Source of the DNA: an uncultured Bacteroidales bacterium
Lineage (GTDB): Bacteria; Bacteroidota; Bacteroidia; Bacteroidales; FEN-979
Assembly: GCA_903837605.1 (NCBI GenBank)
Contig: CAILVF010000065.1
Coordinates: 1-59,164 of the forward strand
Direction of reading: 5' to 3'
DNA: 59,164 nt
Positions 41,154-51,408 of this stretch are shown one piece after another (within the stretch, counting starts at the first letter, position 1; each line of letters starts with the position of its first letter). The notes below the pieces were generated by a model. The model was not told the DNA's origin, did not search any database, and saw only the letters and a list, made by a program, of their open reading frames with translations. Both the position numbers and the translations under genes were made by a program.

Positions 41154-43065
41154 TCCTGCGCGTTTGACAATACAGCAGATCCTAACCAAATACTGGGGTT
41201 ACTCTTCCTTCAGGCCCTTGCAGGAAGAGATCATCCAGTCGGTCATGAAGGGGGAAGACACCCTCGCCCTTCTGCCTACGGGGGGAGGCAAATCTATTTG
41301 CTACCAGGTCCCGGCAATTGCAATGGACGGAATGTGCCTGGTGATCTCCCCATTGATTTCACTAATGAAAGACCAGGTCGACAGCCTGAAAAGCAAGGGG
41401 ATTGCCGCCGCAGCCGTTCATTCGGGGATGCATCCCGATGAACAGGAAAGGGTGCTGAGCAACGCAAGGTTCGGGGCGATCAAGCTCCTGTATATCTCGC
41501 CTGAGCGGCTTGCCACCGAACGGATAAGGGAACTGCTGCGAAAAACCAGGATCAACCTGCTCGCGGTCGACGAAGCACATTGTGTTTCGCAATGGGGCTA
41601 CGACTTCCGCCCTCCATACTTAAAAATAGCAGAGATAAGGCCATTCATACAGGGGACGCCCTTGCTGGCCCTTACTGCGACAGCAACTCCCAAAGTGGTG
41701 AAAGACATACAGGAGAAGCTGCAGTTTCGCCGTGAACATCTTTTACGCAAAAGCTTTGAACGCAAGAACCTTGCTTATGTAGTCTTTAAGGAGGAGGACA
41801 AACCCGGGCGTTTGCTGAAGATCCTGAACAATGTCAAAGGCAGCAGCATCATTTATGTGAGGAACCGCAGGGAGACCAAACTGATTGCCGAATTCCTGAA
41901 AAAGAACGGTATCAGCGCCGATTATTACCATGCCGGGCTCATCCAGAAAGTGCGGGACCAAAAGCAGAATGCATGGATCAGTGAAAAGGTCCGTGTCATG
42001 GTCGCCACCAATGCATTCGGGATGGGTATCGACAAAGCGAATGTGAGGGTGGTGGTGCATATGGACCTGCCCGAATGCGTTGAGTCCTATTTCCAGGAGG
42101 CAGGTCGTGCAGGAAGGGACGAAAAACAGGCCTATGCCGTGCTTTTGTATGAAAATTCCGACCTGCTGGCTGCCCGAAAGAACCTCTCCCAGACTTTCCC
42201 GGAACTCAGCACGATCAGGTCGGTATACCAGGCATTGGGGAATTTTTTCCAGATACCTGTGGGCAGCGGAAGGGATGCCAGGTTTGATATGGACCTGGCC
42301 GCCTTTGCTTCGGAATATAAATTTCAGACGGTCATTGCCTACAATTCCCTGAAATTTCTTGAAAAAGAAGGCTACATCATGCTTTCGGATGCTATCCACC
42401 GTCCTTCGAGGATCTATGTGAAAGCCGACAAGGAAACCCTTTACCGCTTTCAGGTTGAAAACGAGTTTTACGACCTTTTGTTAAAAACCATTCTCCGTTC
42501 CTATACAGGTGTGCTTACCGAGTTTGTGGGCTTCAGTGAAGCCGAACTGGCCCGGAGGGCGGGCATCAGCATCGAAGACCTGGTGAAACACCTGAAAAGG
42601 CTGGAAAAGCTGAAGCTCATCGATTATACCCCGGCATCAGATAAACCCCAGCTGGTTTACCTCGACGACCGCCTCGACGGCAAGGATATCCGAATCTCCC
42701 CGGTGTATTACCAGGACAGGCTCAAGGAAGCGGAACTCAGGCTTGAAGCTATGATCCACTATGCCGAAACCTCCAATAAATGCCGCAGCCAGCAGCTTCT
42801 GACGTATTTCGGGGAGAAGACTTCAAAACGATGCGGCCGCTGCGATGTCTGCGTCGAGAGGAACAAGCTCGGGCTGAATGAAATGGAATTCGACGGGGTA
42901 CTGAAACTGATCAAGCCGGTCCTGAAAACCGGGGGCGCCGACATAGGGAGCATGGTGGCTGCTGCATCAATCTTTCATGAAGATAAGGTGATCCTCGTCG
43001 CACGGTGGCTGATGGATAACGGGAAGGTTGTGAAAGACGGCGACGGGAAATACAGGTGGAAATAA
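41143..43065 (+). CDS. recQ: ATP-dependent DNA helicase RecQ, non-ATG start
   Basis: 640 residues with all RecQ signatures: FRPLQEEIIQSVMKGEDTLA, Walker A LLPTGGGKS, DEAHCVSQWGYDFRPPY, TATATP, IYVRNRRETKL, ATNAFGMGIDKANVRVVVH, QEAGRAGRDE, and the RQC zinc cysteines in CRSQQLLTYF...RCGRCDVC. There is no clear HRDC domain, as in short RecQ forms. No ATG lies before the conserved start; TTG at 41143 (inside the citF end) or TTG at 41164 must serve. It unwinds DNA 3' to 5' in recombination and fork repair. Read-through from citF is likely. Confidence 0.94.
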   Translation: MQSNPARLTIQQILTKYWGYSSFRPLQEEIIQSVMKGEDTLALLPTGGGKSICYQVPAIAMDGMCLVISPLISLMKDQVDSLKSKGIAAAAVHSGMHPDEQERVLSNARFGAIKLLYISPERLATERIRELLRKTRINLLAVDEAHCVSQWGYDFRPPYLKIAEIRPFIQGTPLLALTATATPKVVKDIQEKLQFRREHLLRKSFERKNLAYVVFKEEDKPGRLLKILNNVKGSSIIYVRNRRETKLIAEFLKKNGISADYYHAGLIQKVRDQKQNAWISEKVRVMVATNAFGMGIDKANVRVVVHMDLPECVESYFQEAGRAGRDEKQAYAVLLYENSDLLAARKNLSQTFPELSTIRSVYQALGNFFQIPVGSGRDARFDMDLAAFASEYKFQTVIAYNSLKFLEKEGYIMLSDAIHRPSRIYVKADKETLYRFQVENEFYDLLLKTILRSYTGVLTEFVGFSEAELARRAGISIEDLVKHLKRLEKLKLIDYTPASDKPQLVYLDDRLDGKDIRISPVYYQDRLKEAELRLEAMIHYAETSNKCRSQQLLTYFGEKTSKRCGRCDVCVERNKLGLNEMEFDGVLKLIKPVLKTGGADIGSMVAAASIFHEDKVILVARWLMDNGKVVKDGDGKYRWK

Positions 43066-43105
43066 TTTCGCTCCAAGCACCAGGCAGCTTGCGTGAGATG
43101 CATCG

Positions 43106-43963
43106 CTAAATTACTTTCCTGCAGTCAAAACACACAAACGGTACTGAAATCTCAAAGTTTCCGCTTTCAGCTGCCTCCCGGTCGAGGATCAACGCAGCTT
43201 CCGACAATATTTCATCCTGCCGGTCCCCGGGCAAAAATGCTTTCCAGTGAGGCAGGAAAAAGTTCTTCACAAGGTAATGGTCGTAAAAGGCTTGGGCCGA
43301 TGTGAAGCGGTATTTAAAACCATCAGGTTGTGCGGAGATAATTTGGAAACCGCAGCCGGTTATAAGGTCCTGGAGGTATTCAACAGGCTTGCGTTTATCG
43401 AATATATGTGCATCCATGGCTGCTATGCTTTCAGCCAGTCCCACCCGGCCTAATACAATCCTGAGGGCTTCATAAAACTCGGTCATGGTATGCGGAAGAT
43501 TCATGGTAAATACAAGTTGGGCGCCGGGTTTACACACCCTGAAACATTCGTGAATCACCCTACCCTGGTCGCTCACATTGTTTAAACCGTTGTTCGAAAT
43601 AATGAGATCGAAAACCCCGTTTCCGAAAGGTAGGTCCTCGCCCCTCCCCTGTACAGCAAATGCATTGGTAACTTCCCGCATCCTGATCTTTTCCGTAAGA
43701 ACCTCAATAGCATCATCAGCCGGATCCAGCCCGTGAACCTCGCTCCCCTTGCCCAGGCGGTCTGCCAGTTCCAACATAGGGAAGCCGTATCCGCAGCCGA
43801 TATCAAGCACCCTGATATTCTTTTTATATTTCACGGTGTCGAGCAGCAACAGCCCGAAGGGGGCCGACCAGAACGGGAGCTCATCGTATAACAAGGATTT
43901 TTCGGAAACTGGCATGATGGATTTTTTGACGACACTCACAAAGTTAGTAAACAGCTGTGACAT
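43106..43963 (-). CDS. SAM-dependent methyltransferase
   Basis: 285 residues with a class I Rossmann methyltransferase core: VLDIGCGYGFPMLELADRLG (motif I), VHGLDPADDAIEVL, RGEDLPFGNGVFDLIISNNG, and VIHECFRVCKPGAQLVFTMN (post-motif III). The C-terminal 110 residues carry the substrate region. UbiE/Coq5-like overall but the substrate is not clear. Convergent with recQ and divergent from the glycosylase gene 27 bp away. Confidence 0.85.
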   Translation of the reverse strand: MSQLFTNFVSVVKKSIMPVSEKSLLYDELPFWSAPFGLLLLDTVKYKKNIRVLDIGCGYGFPMLELADRLGKGSEVHGLDPADDAIEVLTEKIRMREVTNAFAVQGRGEDLPFGNGVFDLIISNNGLNNVSDQGRVIHECFRVCKPGAQLVFTMNLPHTMTEFYEALRIVLGRVGLAESIAAMDAHIFDKRKPVEYLQDLITGCGFQIISAQPDGFKYRFTSAQAFYDHYLVKNFFLPHWKAFLPGDRQDEILSEAALILDREAAESGNFEISVPFVCFDCRKVI

Positions 43964-43990
43964 CTGAAATCTCTTTCCGATCTTTGCCCC

Positions 43991-44587
43991 ATGATCCTCC
44001 CTTATTCCTTTTATTCGAGAGAAGATGTTGTTCTCATAGCACGCGAGCTTATTGGCAAAGTGCTTGTAAGCCGGATTAACGGGATAACCACATCCGGGAT
44101 CATTTATGAAACTGAAGCCTACAACGGCATTATTGATTCTGCTTCACATGCCTTCGGCGGACGACGGACTGCCAGGACGGAAATCATGTACCATGATGGC
44201 GGTACCGCCTACGTTTACCTCTGTTACGGCATGCATTCCCTGTTCAATGTGGTGACAAACAGAAAAGACATCCCTCATGCCGTGCTGGTGAGAGCTGTAA
44301 AACCGCTTGATAATCCCGGCATCATGCTGAAACGCACGGGCAAGCCGAAGCTGGTGAAAAGCATTGGTGACGGCCCTGGCAAAGTGGCCAAACTTTTGGG
44401 AATTCACTTTTCACATACCGGCAGCAGCCTGCTTGGGAAACCTTCGAAGAGCGCAGAAGACGCGATATGGATAGAAGATCGCGGGATCAATGTTGATCAC
44501 GGCAGTATCTGGTCGGGACCCCGCATAGGCGTTGAATATGCAGGGAAAGATGCAACCCTGCCTTACAGGTTCAGAACGGAACTATGA
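43991..44587 (+). CDS. DNA-3-methyladenine glycosylase (AAG/MPG type)
   Basis: 198 residues, the normal length for bacterial AAG-fold enzymes: ARELIGKVLVSR, IYETEAYNGIIDSASHAFGG, RTARTEIMYHDGGTAYVYLC, YGMHSLFNVVTN, VLVRAVKPL, GDGPGKVAKLLGI and GPRIGVEYAGKDATLPYRF. The Glu in VETEAY-type motif (here YETEAY) activates the water that removes 3-methyladenine, hypoxanthine and related bases. Intact; starts base-excision repair. Confidence 0.93.
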   Translation: MILPYSFYSREDVVLIARELIGKVLVSRINGITTSGIIYETEAYNGIIDSASHAFGGRRTARTEIMYHDGGTAYVYLCYGMHSLFNVVTNRKDIPHAVLVRAVKPLDNPGIMLKRTGKPKLVKSIGDGPGKVAKLLGIHFSHTGSSLLGKPSKSAEDAIWIEDRGINVDHGSIWSGPRIGVEYAGKDATLPYRFRTEL

Positions 44588-44605
44588 TAATTTACGAGTG
44601 CAAAG

Positions 44606-44628
44606 AAATCATTCGTAAATCGTAAATC
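44606..44628. repeat. CGTAAAT heptanucleotide repeat
   Basis: ATTCGTAAATCGTAAATCCC between the glycosylase gene and the barrel gene. A longer relative lies at 52159-52184. Non-coding. Confidence 0.6.
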
Positions 44629-44631
44629 CCT

Positions 44632-45252
44632 TTATTTGTCTCCGAAAATCCTGAAGCCCACTGAAACCAGGAAGAGGCTGTTCGTGGATTTCAAGCCGGA
44701 ATTGTTGACGTCTTTTACAAACTGGTTAAGCCCGTATTGATACCTGATATCAAACGTTAAAAACAAGACATCTATCCCGGTGCCACCGAGAATATACCAG
44801 TTTGCCGTATTGATATTTGCTCCCGTGATCGTACCGGCACCGCTTACATCCTTGATTTTCTTATTAACGACAAAGGAGGCCTCAGGACCGACTTCTATCC
44901 TCCAGGTTATGACCGATGAATGTATGATTTTGAATCCCAGCAAGAGAGGAACGTCCATGGTTCCTACCGTTACCTTCTGCTGCCAGTTATTAACAGCCAG
45001 GTTACCTGAGCTGGTGAATAATGTGCCGCTCATTGTATATAAAAGTTCCGGGGCGAAGTACAACCTTTTCCCTATATGGGTCCAGATTCCGACATGGAAC
45101 CCGCTGTTGACCTGCGATTTAATAGTATCAATATTGGTTGAGAGTTTGCTTGCATTATAACCCACTTTAATACCGAGGGCGAACTGGCCGTATGATAGCT
45201 GGGTTGCAAACATTGCGAGGGCAAAAAGCAGAATTATCTTTTTCATATTCAT
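44632..45252 (-). CDS. PorT-like outer-membrane beta-barrel protein
   Basis: 206 residues, start MNMKKIILLFALAMFATQLS or two codons later. Signal peptide cut near LSYGQ. Mature protein FALGIKVGYNASKLSTNI, YFAPELLYTMSGT, NNWQQKVTVGTMDVPLLLGF, WYILGGTGIDVLFLTFDIRY and a last strand LFLVSVGFRIFGDK: the pattern of OMP_b-brl_2/PorT-type barrels of eight strands. It is likely an outer-membrane protein of unknown role. Monocistronic by appearance. Confidence 0.85.
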   Translation of the reverse strand: MNMKKIILLFALAMFATQLSYGQFALGIKVGYNASKLSTNIDTIKSQVNSGFHVGIWTHIGKRLYFAPELLYTMSGTLFTSSGNLAVNNWQQKVTVGTMDVPLLLGFKIIHSSVITWRIEVGPEASFVVNKKIKDVSGAGTITGANINTANWYILGGTGIDVLFLTFDIRYQYGLNQFVKDVNNSGLKSTNSLFLVSVGFRIFGDK

Positions 45253-45293
45253 GAGTTTTAATTAGGGGATAAAAATACTGGTTTTTTTTTATT

Positions 45294-46448
45294 TCAGGAA
45301 AAAATTTCCGGAATATAGAACTCAACAACAGCCCCACCTGATGGGTTGTTATAAAGGTCTATGTTCCCTCCATGGACTTCAATGATGAATTTCACCAGGG
45401 GCAGGCTCATCCCGGGGTTTTTATCTACATGGGTTTCGCCGGTGACGAAAAGTTCAAATTTCCTGAGCAGTACTTCAGGCGAAAATCCCGGGCCCTGGTC
45501 GGTAAGCTTGAAATGAATGCCGTTTGCCTGCTTCTGTACCTTCAATACTATTGCGGAACCCGATTGGGAATATCTGATTGCGTTATCAAGCAGTTTGACC
45601 AATGCTGTAAGAAAAAGATCTTTGTTGACATGCATGGGTGGGATTTCGGTAGTCTCAAGAAAAAATTGCCTTTGCTGGCCTGCCAATGCAATGGTCTTAG
45701 CTTCCTCCACCAGTTCCCCTACCTCAAGTTGTTGTTTAGGGAAGGTGTTCCCTGAAGCCTGGAGCTGGGTGATCTGCAGGGCTGCAAAGGAGAAACTTTC
45801 AAGCCTCTTTAAGGAAATGTCGAGCATATCGAAAAACTCGATCTGCTCAGGAGAAGTGGCCATGGACTTGAGCAGGAAACTCGCGCCAATGATGCCGTTC
45901 AGGGGAGTGCGGATCTCATGACTGATGATCTTAAGGAAATTATCCTTGCTGCTGTCAAGTGTTTGAACTTTGGTAAGGGCATTCTGAAGCTCCTGGTTCT
46001 TTTCCATTAACTCCACGGTCTTTAAAGCCACCTCGGCCTGCAGCCACTTGTTGACATCCTTCAGTTTTGCCCTCATTTGCTTCATTTCCAGGTAGGTCTT
46101 TACCCTTACCATCAGCTCTTCGGCCTGGAATGGTTTGGTGAGATAATCAACTCCCCCGGCTTCGAAACCTTCTACCAGGCTTTCTGTATCGGACTTTGCC
46201 GTTAAAAAAATGACAGGAATATCAGGCCCTCCCTTAAGCTGTTTGAGCTTGCGGCATGTCTCAAACCCGTCCATTCCCGGCATCATCACATCCAGGAGGA
46301 CCAGGTCAAAGCTCTCTTCGGCCAGCCATTCGAGGGCCCTGGACCCGTCAGTGGCAAATTCAACCTCGTAGCCGTTTGCTGTCAGCAATGTCCCTGCGAC
46401 CTGTATGTTTTTTGGCTGGTCGTCGACCAGCAGTATTTTTTCAGCCAT
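45294..46448 (-). CDS. Receiver-histidine kinase hybrid
   Basis: 384 cytoplasmic residues. N-terminal receiver (ILLVDDQPKNIQVAGTLL; phospho-acceptor in LVLLDVMMPGMDGFETC; VIFLTAKSD; LTKPF), a coiled linker, then HisKA with FLKIISHEIRTPLNGIIGAS and an HATPase domain (LTALVKLLDNAIRYSQSG, FKLTDQGPGFSPEVL, and a weak G2 region near NPGMSLPLVKFII). Input by phosphorylation and output as a kinase make it a relay component. It begins 6 bp after the larger sensor kinase, so both are in one operon and probably work together. Confidence 0.88.
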   Translation of the reverse strand: MAEKILLVDDQPKNIQVAGTLLTANGYEVEFATDGSRALEWLAEESFDLVLLDVMMPGMDGFETCRKLKQLKGGPDIPVIFLTAKSDTESLVEGFEAGGVDYLTKPFQAEELMVRVKTYLEMKQMRAKLKDVNKWLQAEVALKTVELMEKNQELQNALTKVQTLDSSKDNFLKIISHEIRTPLNGIIGASFLLKSMATSPEQIEFFDMLDISLKRLESFSFAALQITQLQASGNTFPKQQLEVGELVEEAKTIALAGQQRQFFLETTEIPPMHVNKDLFLTALVKLLDNAIRYSQSGSAIVLKVQKQANGIHFKLTDQGPGFSPEVLLRKFELFVTGETHVDKNPGMSLPLVKFIIEVHGGNIDLYNNPSGGAVVEFYIPEIFS

Positions 46449-46454
46449 GCTTCT

Positions 46455-49028
46455 CTATGTTTTATTAAGTCCCGACAGGATATCTTTTGCTTTTTTAAGC
46501 AGGGGTTCAAACTCCCTGAGAGCGGCTTCCATCAGCGCAATGTCGAAGGATTCCACCGCCAGGTTTAAAGAGGAGACCCATTTTGAGTAGGGCTCCCACG
46601 AATAATTCGCCGAAAGTTTCCCCGCAGTCTCCAGGAGGATTTTCGAGCTCTGTATCGATCTTTTCCTGAGTGCAGTTGCAGCCAGGTCCTTTAATTCACC
46701 CGATAAGGTGTTGATGAGTGCCGCGAGGATTTCAGGATTGACACCGTCGGCTTCAATTTCGACCGCAGCGGTCGGTACTGAATTTTCCTCAACGCTGTCA
46801 TAAGGAAGGGACCTGCATAACTCAATGATCAGTTCGTCGGCTATCACGGGTTTCCTCAGGAAGCTGTCGAATCCCTTCAGCTTCACATCGCGCTCATCCT
46901 GGTGAAAGGCCGAGGCGCTTACAGCAATCACAGGCAGGTCGCTGAGAGCGGCATCGGCGCGTATTTCCTTTACTGCGGTAAAACCGTCCATCACCGGCAT
47001 CCTGAGGTCCATCATGACCAGGGAAGGCATTTCACTCCTGATCATCTCCAATGCCTCTTTACCGTTGGTTGCCTCGGTGCAGTCCAGGCCCAGTCCGCTC
47101 ACCAGGCCGGCCAGTACCCTCCTGTTATTATTCACGTCGTCGACAATGAGGATTTTTGCCGCCCTGAACCTTACCTTACCCATTTTGTCTTTCTGAACTG
47201 CAGGAGCGGTGAGATCACCCTCAAAGACTTCCAGGGAGGGCAGTATGGCGCTGAAGGTGCTTCCTATGAATGGCTCACTTTCAACTTCTACCTTTCCACC
47301 CAGCAAAGTGACCAGTTTTTCGGTAATTGCCAGTCCAAGCCCGGTTCCCCCGTATTTCCGGGTATCCTGGTTCTCGACCTGGGCAAATGCCCCGAATACA
47401 TGCTTCAGCTGTTCTTGTTTAATGCCGATACCGGTATCCTTTACACTCAGCTTCATACCCACCCTGTTTCCTTCCTGCCCGAGAAATCCGGCACTTAAAA
47501 TGATCTCTCCCTCATCGGTGAACTTCACGGCATTGCTCATGAAGTTCAGGAGAATCTGGCGGATGCGCAATTCGTCGGAAACCATGTATTCAGGTAACCG
47601 CTCATCCGCCAGCACCTTAAGAATCAGGCCTTTCTCGGTAACCCTTGCAAGGAAGAGTGACTCCACTTCAGCCATGAGGTTCCGTATTGAAAAGGGTTCG
47701 GGACGGATCTCCAGCTTACCTGCTTCTATTTTCGAAAGGTCGAGAATGTCGTTGATCAGGCTGAGGAGTATCTTGCTGCTGGAACTGATTGACGAAAGAT
47801 AATTGGCTTGAACGGGGTCTTTGACAAGGTTGGTCATGATCTGTGAAAACCCTATAATGGCGTTCATAGGCGTCCTGATCTCATGTGACATATTGGCGAG
47901 GAAGACGCTCTTTGCATCATTGGCCGTTTCGGCTTCCTGTTTAGCAACCTCCAGTTCTGCCGACATCTTCTTGAGTTTTTTGGTGATCCGCCTCTGGGAG
48001 TAGTAAGCCCAGGAAGCTGCCCAGAGTGTGATGAAGGCCAGCAGGAATGGGATGATCTCAATAAAAATGATCATTCTTACTTCGCTTTTCCCTGCATAAA
48101 GCGCAAGGACCTTGGACCTGCCGAATTTATGAAAATATACATAAAACCTGCCTTCGTCCTTTTCAAAATACAGTGGCTTATCGGGATCAGCCGCCCTGAT
48201 GGCAGGGTTAATATTAAAATCGGGCATCGACTTGTATATGTTATGCAGGGAATCGGTTCTTGAAAACCGTTTGTCATTCGAAGCCAGGATGGTGCCGCTG
48301 GTATCAAAGAGGACCAGGTTGGCATGTTCAAGGTTCAGCTCAAGCCAGTTGTTGTAATACCTGGTGGCAAGATCAAGGCATATCTGGCCTCTGATGCTGT
48401 CCTGGCATTCCAGCCCGGTATAAAGGGTCATCAGTTCCTTTTTCGAAATGCGGCCGATGAATGGCGGGGTAAGTTCCACATTGTTTAGCCCAAGGTCTTT
48501 GAGATGAAACCTAGCAGGCGTTTCATTATACCCGCGAATCAGAATGGAATCGGGTGGATTACTTGCAAACAGGAACAATAAAACATGCCCGGTATTCAAA
48601 CGGAGATACACTCTTTCGACTTCGCCGTAGTCGCTGGAAATATTCCTGACCGAGGGATATAACGCGTTGAGGATCATCCTGCATGAATTCACTTCTTTAT
48701 CGGAAAGTTTCGTGGGTGAAAGCACAAGCATACTGTCGGCATTGGACCGTGAATACACGAACCTGGCCCTCATGTCGGATCCCTGGCCGGGAAGGGTAAG
48801 ATTGACTCTCTCGTATTTAAGGTACATCGCCAGGTTTTTCTGCAGCATAAGCAGCTGGTCAGCATGCCTTCGGGTAGTTGCAAGAAGCTTCACTGGAATC
48901 TGCAGGCATTGAAGGTTCCACTTTTCCTTGTAATTATCAAGAAATTGCCTGAACCCGACAAGGCTGATAACGGTTAACCCGGCAAGAAAAATGCTTATCC
49001 AGGCAAGTGTATGTTTGTTTTTCTTCAT
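46455..49028 (-). CDS. Hybrid sensor histidine kinase with receiver
   Basis: 857 residues. One N-terminal membrane helix (about 8-28), a periplasmic sensor region of roughly 300 residues with no named domain, a second helix near 325-345, a coiled coil, HisKA (FLANMSHEIRTPMNAIIGFS), HATPase (LLNFMSNAVKFTDEGEIILS, VKDTGIGIKQEQLKHVFGAF, GGTGLGLAITEKLV), then a receiver (ILIVDDVNNNRRVLAGLVSG, MMDLRMPVMDGFTAV, VIAVSASAF, LRKPV) and a 120-residue helical tail without a clear Hpt histidine. It senses an outside or membrane signal and passes phosphate inward, likely to the neighbouring receiver-kinase. Preceded by a strong terminator on the HU side. Confidence 0.92.
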   Translation of the reverse strand: MKKNKHTLAWISIFLAGLTVISLVGFRQFLDNYKEKWNLQCLQIPVKLLATTRRHADQLLMLQKNLAMYLKYERVNLTLPGQGSDMRARFVYSRSNADSMLVLSPTKLSDKEVNSCRMILNALYPSVRNISSDYGEVERVYLRLNTGHVLLFLFASNPPDSILIRGYNETPARFHLKDLGLNNVELTPPFIGRISKKELMTLYTGLECQDSIRGQICLDLATRYYNNWLELNLEHANLVLFDTSGTILASNDKRFSRTDSLHNIYKSMPDFNINPAIRAADPDKPLYFEKDEGRFYVYFHKFGRSKVLALYAGKSEVRMIIFIEIIPFLLAFITLWAASWAYYSQRRITKKLKKMSAELEVAKQEAETANDAKSVFLANMSHEIRTPMNAIIGFSQIMTNLVKDPVQANYLSSISSSSKILLSLINDILDLSKIEAGKLEIRPEPFSIRNLMAEVESLFLARVTEKGLILKVLADERLPEYMVSDELRIRQILLNFMSNAVKFTDEGEIILSAGFLGQEGNRVGMKLSVKDTGIGIKQEQLKHVFGAFAQVENQDTRKYGGTGLGLAITEKLVTLLGGKVEVESEPFIGSTFSAILPSLEVFEGDLTAPAVQKDKMGKVRFRAAKILIVDDVNNNRRVLAGLVSGLGLDCTEATNGKEALEMIRSEMPSLVMMDLRMPVMDGFTAVKEIRADAALSDLPVIAVSASAFHQDERDVKLKGFDSFLRKPVIADELIIELCRSLPYDSVEENSVPTAAVEIEADGVNPEILAALINTLSGELKDLAATALRKRSIQSSKILLETAGKLSANYSWEPYSKWVSSLNLAVESFDIALMEAALREFEPLLKKAKDILSGLNKT

Positions 49029-49045
49029 ACAGATTCAGCTAAGAC

Positions 49046-49076
49046 AAAAAAAACCACCTTATGGAGGTGGTTTTTT
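49046..49076 (-). terminator. Rho-independent terminator of HU, possibly bidirectional
   Basis: Hairpin with stem AACCACCT/AGGTGG(T) around TATGG at 49060-49064, with A-runs on one side and T-runs on the other. It ends the HU transcript and separates it from the sensor-kinase operon. Confidence 0.85.
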
Positions 49077-49099
49077 CGTGAAGTAATTGCGTGAGCTGT

Positions 49100-49372
49100 T
49101 TACTTAACTTTCTTTACAAGTTCTGCACCTGCTTTGAATTTTACGACTTTCTTTGCAGGGATCTTGATTTCTTTGCCATTCTGGGGGTTACGGCCTTTAC
49201 GGGCAGCACGCTTTGAAACGGCAAATGAGCCAAATCCAACTAAAGCAACTCTTTCACCTTTGCCAAGAGCCTTGGTTGTGGAAGTGATAACAGCTTCCAG
49301 AGCCCTTTTGGCTTCTGCCTTGGTAATTTTTGCATCTTTTGCAACTGCTTCGATTAACTGAGCCTTGTTCAT
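49100..49372 (-). CDS. hup: HU-family DNA-binding protein
   Basis: 90 residues, canonical [31 protein letters not shown], then [20 protein letters not shown] and [20 protein letters not shown] with the arm motif RNPQNG. A nucleoid protein that bends and compacts DNA. Own promoter and terminator on each side. Confidence 0.97.
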   Translation of the reverse strand: MNKAQLIEAVAKDAKITKAEAKRALEAVITSTTKALGKGERVALVGFGSFAVSKRAARKGRNPQNGKEIKIPAKKVVKFKAGAELVKKVK

Positions 49373-49414
49373 TTTTTAAGGTTTTAAATTAATACTCAAA
49401 TTTGATAATCCCTG

Positions 49415-49444
49415 CAAATATAAGGTCTGTATGGAATTTGTCAA
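49415..49444 (-). promoter_or_regulatory. Promoter of the HU gene
   Basis: On the minus strand TTG (49442-49444), a 19-bp spacer, and TATATTTG (49415-49422): a textbook Bacteroidota promoter. The start codon lies 43 bp downstream. Confidence 0.75.
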
Positions 49445-49533
49445 GAGGTTTTAGCTGAAAACCATTGAAAATGTTGAAAAATTGAAGTTTTTGTTAATAA
49501 CTCCATCAGGGAAACGTAATATTCACAGGGTAT

Positions 49534-50545
<1,012 letters not shown>

Positions 50546-50570
50546 AAAAAATGCCCGGGTAATCCCGGGC
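50546..50570 (-). terminator. Terminator of the TPR-protein gene
   Basis: Minus strand GCCCGGG, loop ATTAC(C), CCCGGGC followed by a T-run (complement of the A-run at 50545-50551). It ends the transcript of the gene at 50599-51306 just before fmt. Confidence 0.85.
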
Positions 50571-50598
50571 AAAGTTCGTTAAAAAAAGATAATACAGT

Positions 50599-51306
50599 TT
50601 ATTTCTTTCCTGCGATCTTCCCTTCGGCAAACGCAATGTATCTCTCGGCATCCCTGCCTTCGTTGGTACGGGGATACTCTTCCTTTACTCTTTTATAGAC
50701 TTTCAGGGCGTTCTCAAAATCGGAAAGCTCGATATAACCCATCCCGGCTTTCATAAGGAAATAAGGAGTAATGAATTCATTCTTGCCAAGATCAGCAGCT
50801 TCAATATAATAACTGATTCCTTTTTTCATATCGTTCAGCTCAACATAAGCATCGCCTAAAGCACCTTTTGCAAGCGGGGATATGATTTTATCACCTGAAC
50901 TGAATTTCTTCAGCTGGGTGATCGCATTCTCAAACTGGCCGAGCTTCAGGTAGCACATCCCTGCATAATAATGAGAAAGGTTTGCCGACTTGGTCATCCC
51001 GTATTCATCAATGATGGCAAGGAAGCCAAGATACTGTCCGTCGCCGTTCAACGCTTTCTTAAGGGAATCCTGTTCAAAATATTTCTGGGCCATGAACATC
51101 TGTCCTTGTGCGTCTTTTTCCCTTGGGGCTATATAAAACTTCTTAAATCCGAAGAAACCCAGTGTGACTACAATGATTACACCAATCACAATAAGAATGA
51201 CCGTCTGGTGCTTCTCAATAAATTGCTCGGTTTTACCGAATGCCTCTTCTACAGCAACAATTCGTTCTTCAGTCTTGTCTGCCTGTTTATCAAGCTTTTG
51301 TGCCAT
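50599..51306 (-). CDS. Membrane-anchored TPR protein (YfgM-like)
   Basis: 235 residues. Coiled N-terminus (KQADKTEERIVAVEEAF), a single membrane helix (TVILIVIGVIIVVTLGFFGF, about 35-54), then tetratricopeptide-like helices: YYAGMCYLKLGQFENAITQL, LGDAYVELNDMKKGISYY and GMGYIELSDFENALKVYKRV. This is the layout of YfgM/ancillary Sec translocon-type proteins, which help protein folding at the membrane, and is common in Bacteroidota. Function assigned by layout. Confidence 0.85.
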   Translation of the reverse strand: MAQKLDKQADKTEERIVAVEEAFGKTEQFIEKHQTVILIVIGVIIVVTLGFFGFKKFYIAPREKDAQGQMFMAQKYFEQDSLKKALNGDGQYLGFLAIIDEYGMTKSANLSHYYAGMCYLKLGQFENAITQLKKFSSGDKIISPLAKGALGDAYVELNDMKKGISYYIEAADLGKNEFITPYFLMKAGMGYIELSDFENALKVYKRVKEEYPRTNEGRDAERYIAFAEGKIAGKK

Positions 51307-51328
51307 CTTTTTGAAAAATTTGAGGTTG

Positions 51329-51361
51329 CAAAGTTACATTTTTTCCCTTTACACCCTACAA
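51329..51361 (-). promoter_or_regulatory. Promoter of the TPR-protein gene
   Basis: TAACTTTG on the minus strand (51329-51336), TTG at 51359-51361 with a 22-bp spacer, slightly long. It lies 23 bp before the start codon. Confidence 0.5.
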
Positions 51362-51375
51362 CTGATTCATTTTTT

Positions 51376-51383
51376 TACCTTTG
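51376..51383 (+). promoter_or_regulatory. -7 box before trmH
   Basis: TACCTTTG fits TAnnTTTG, 25 bp before the start. No clear TTG at the expected distance. Confidence 0.45.
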
Positions 51384-51408
51384 AAATGAAAATTTCAGAT
51401 GCACATTC

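Noticed and set aside
41743..42399. 218-codon minus-strand frame in recQ
   Set aside because: Antisense shadow of the helicase and RQC coding sequence.
46902..47498. 198-codon plus-strand frame in the hybrid kinase
   Set aside because: Overlaps conserved receiver and HATPase coding in antisense; a shadow.
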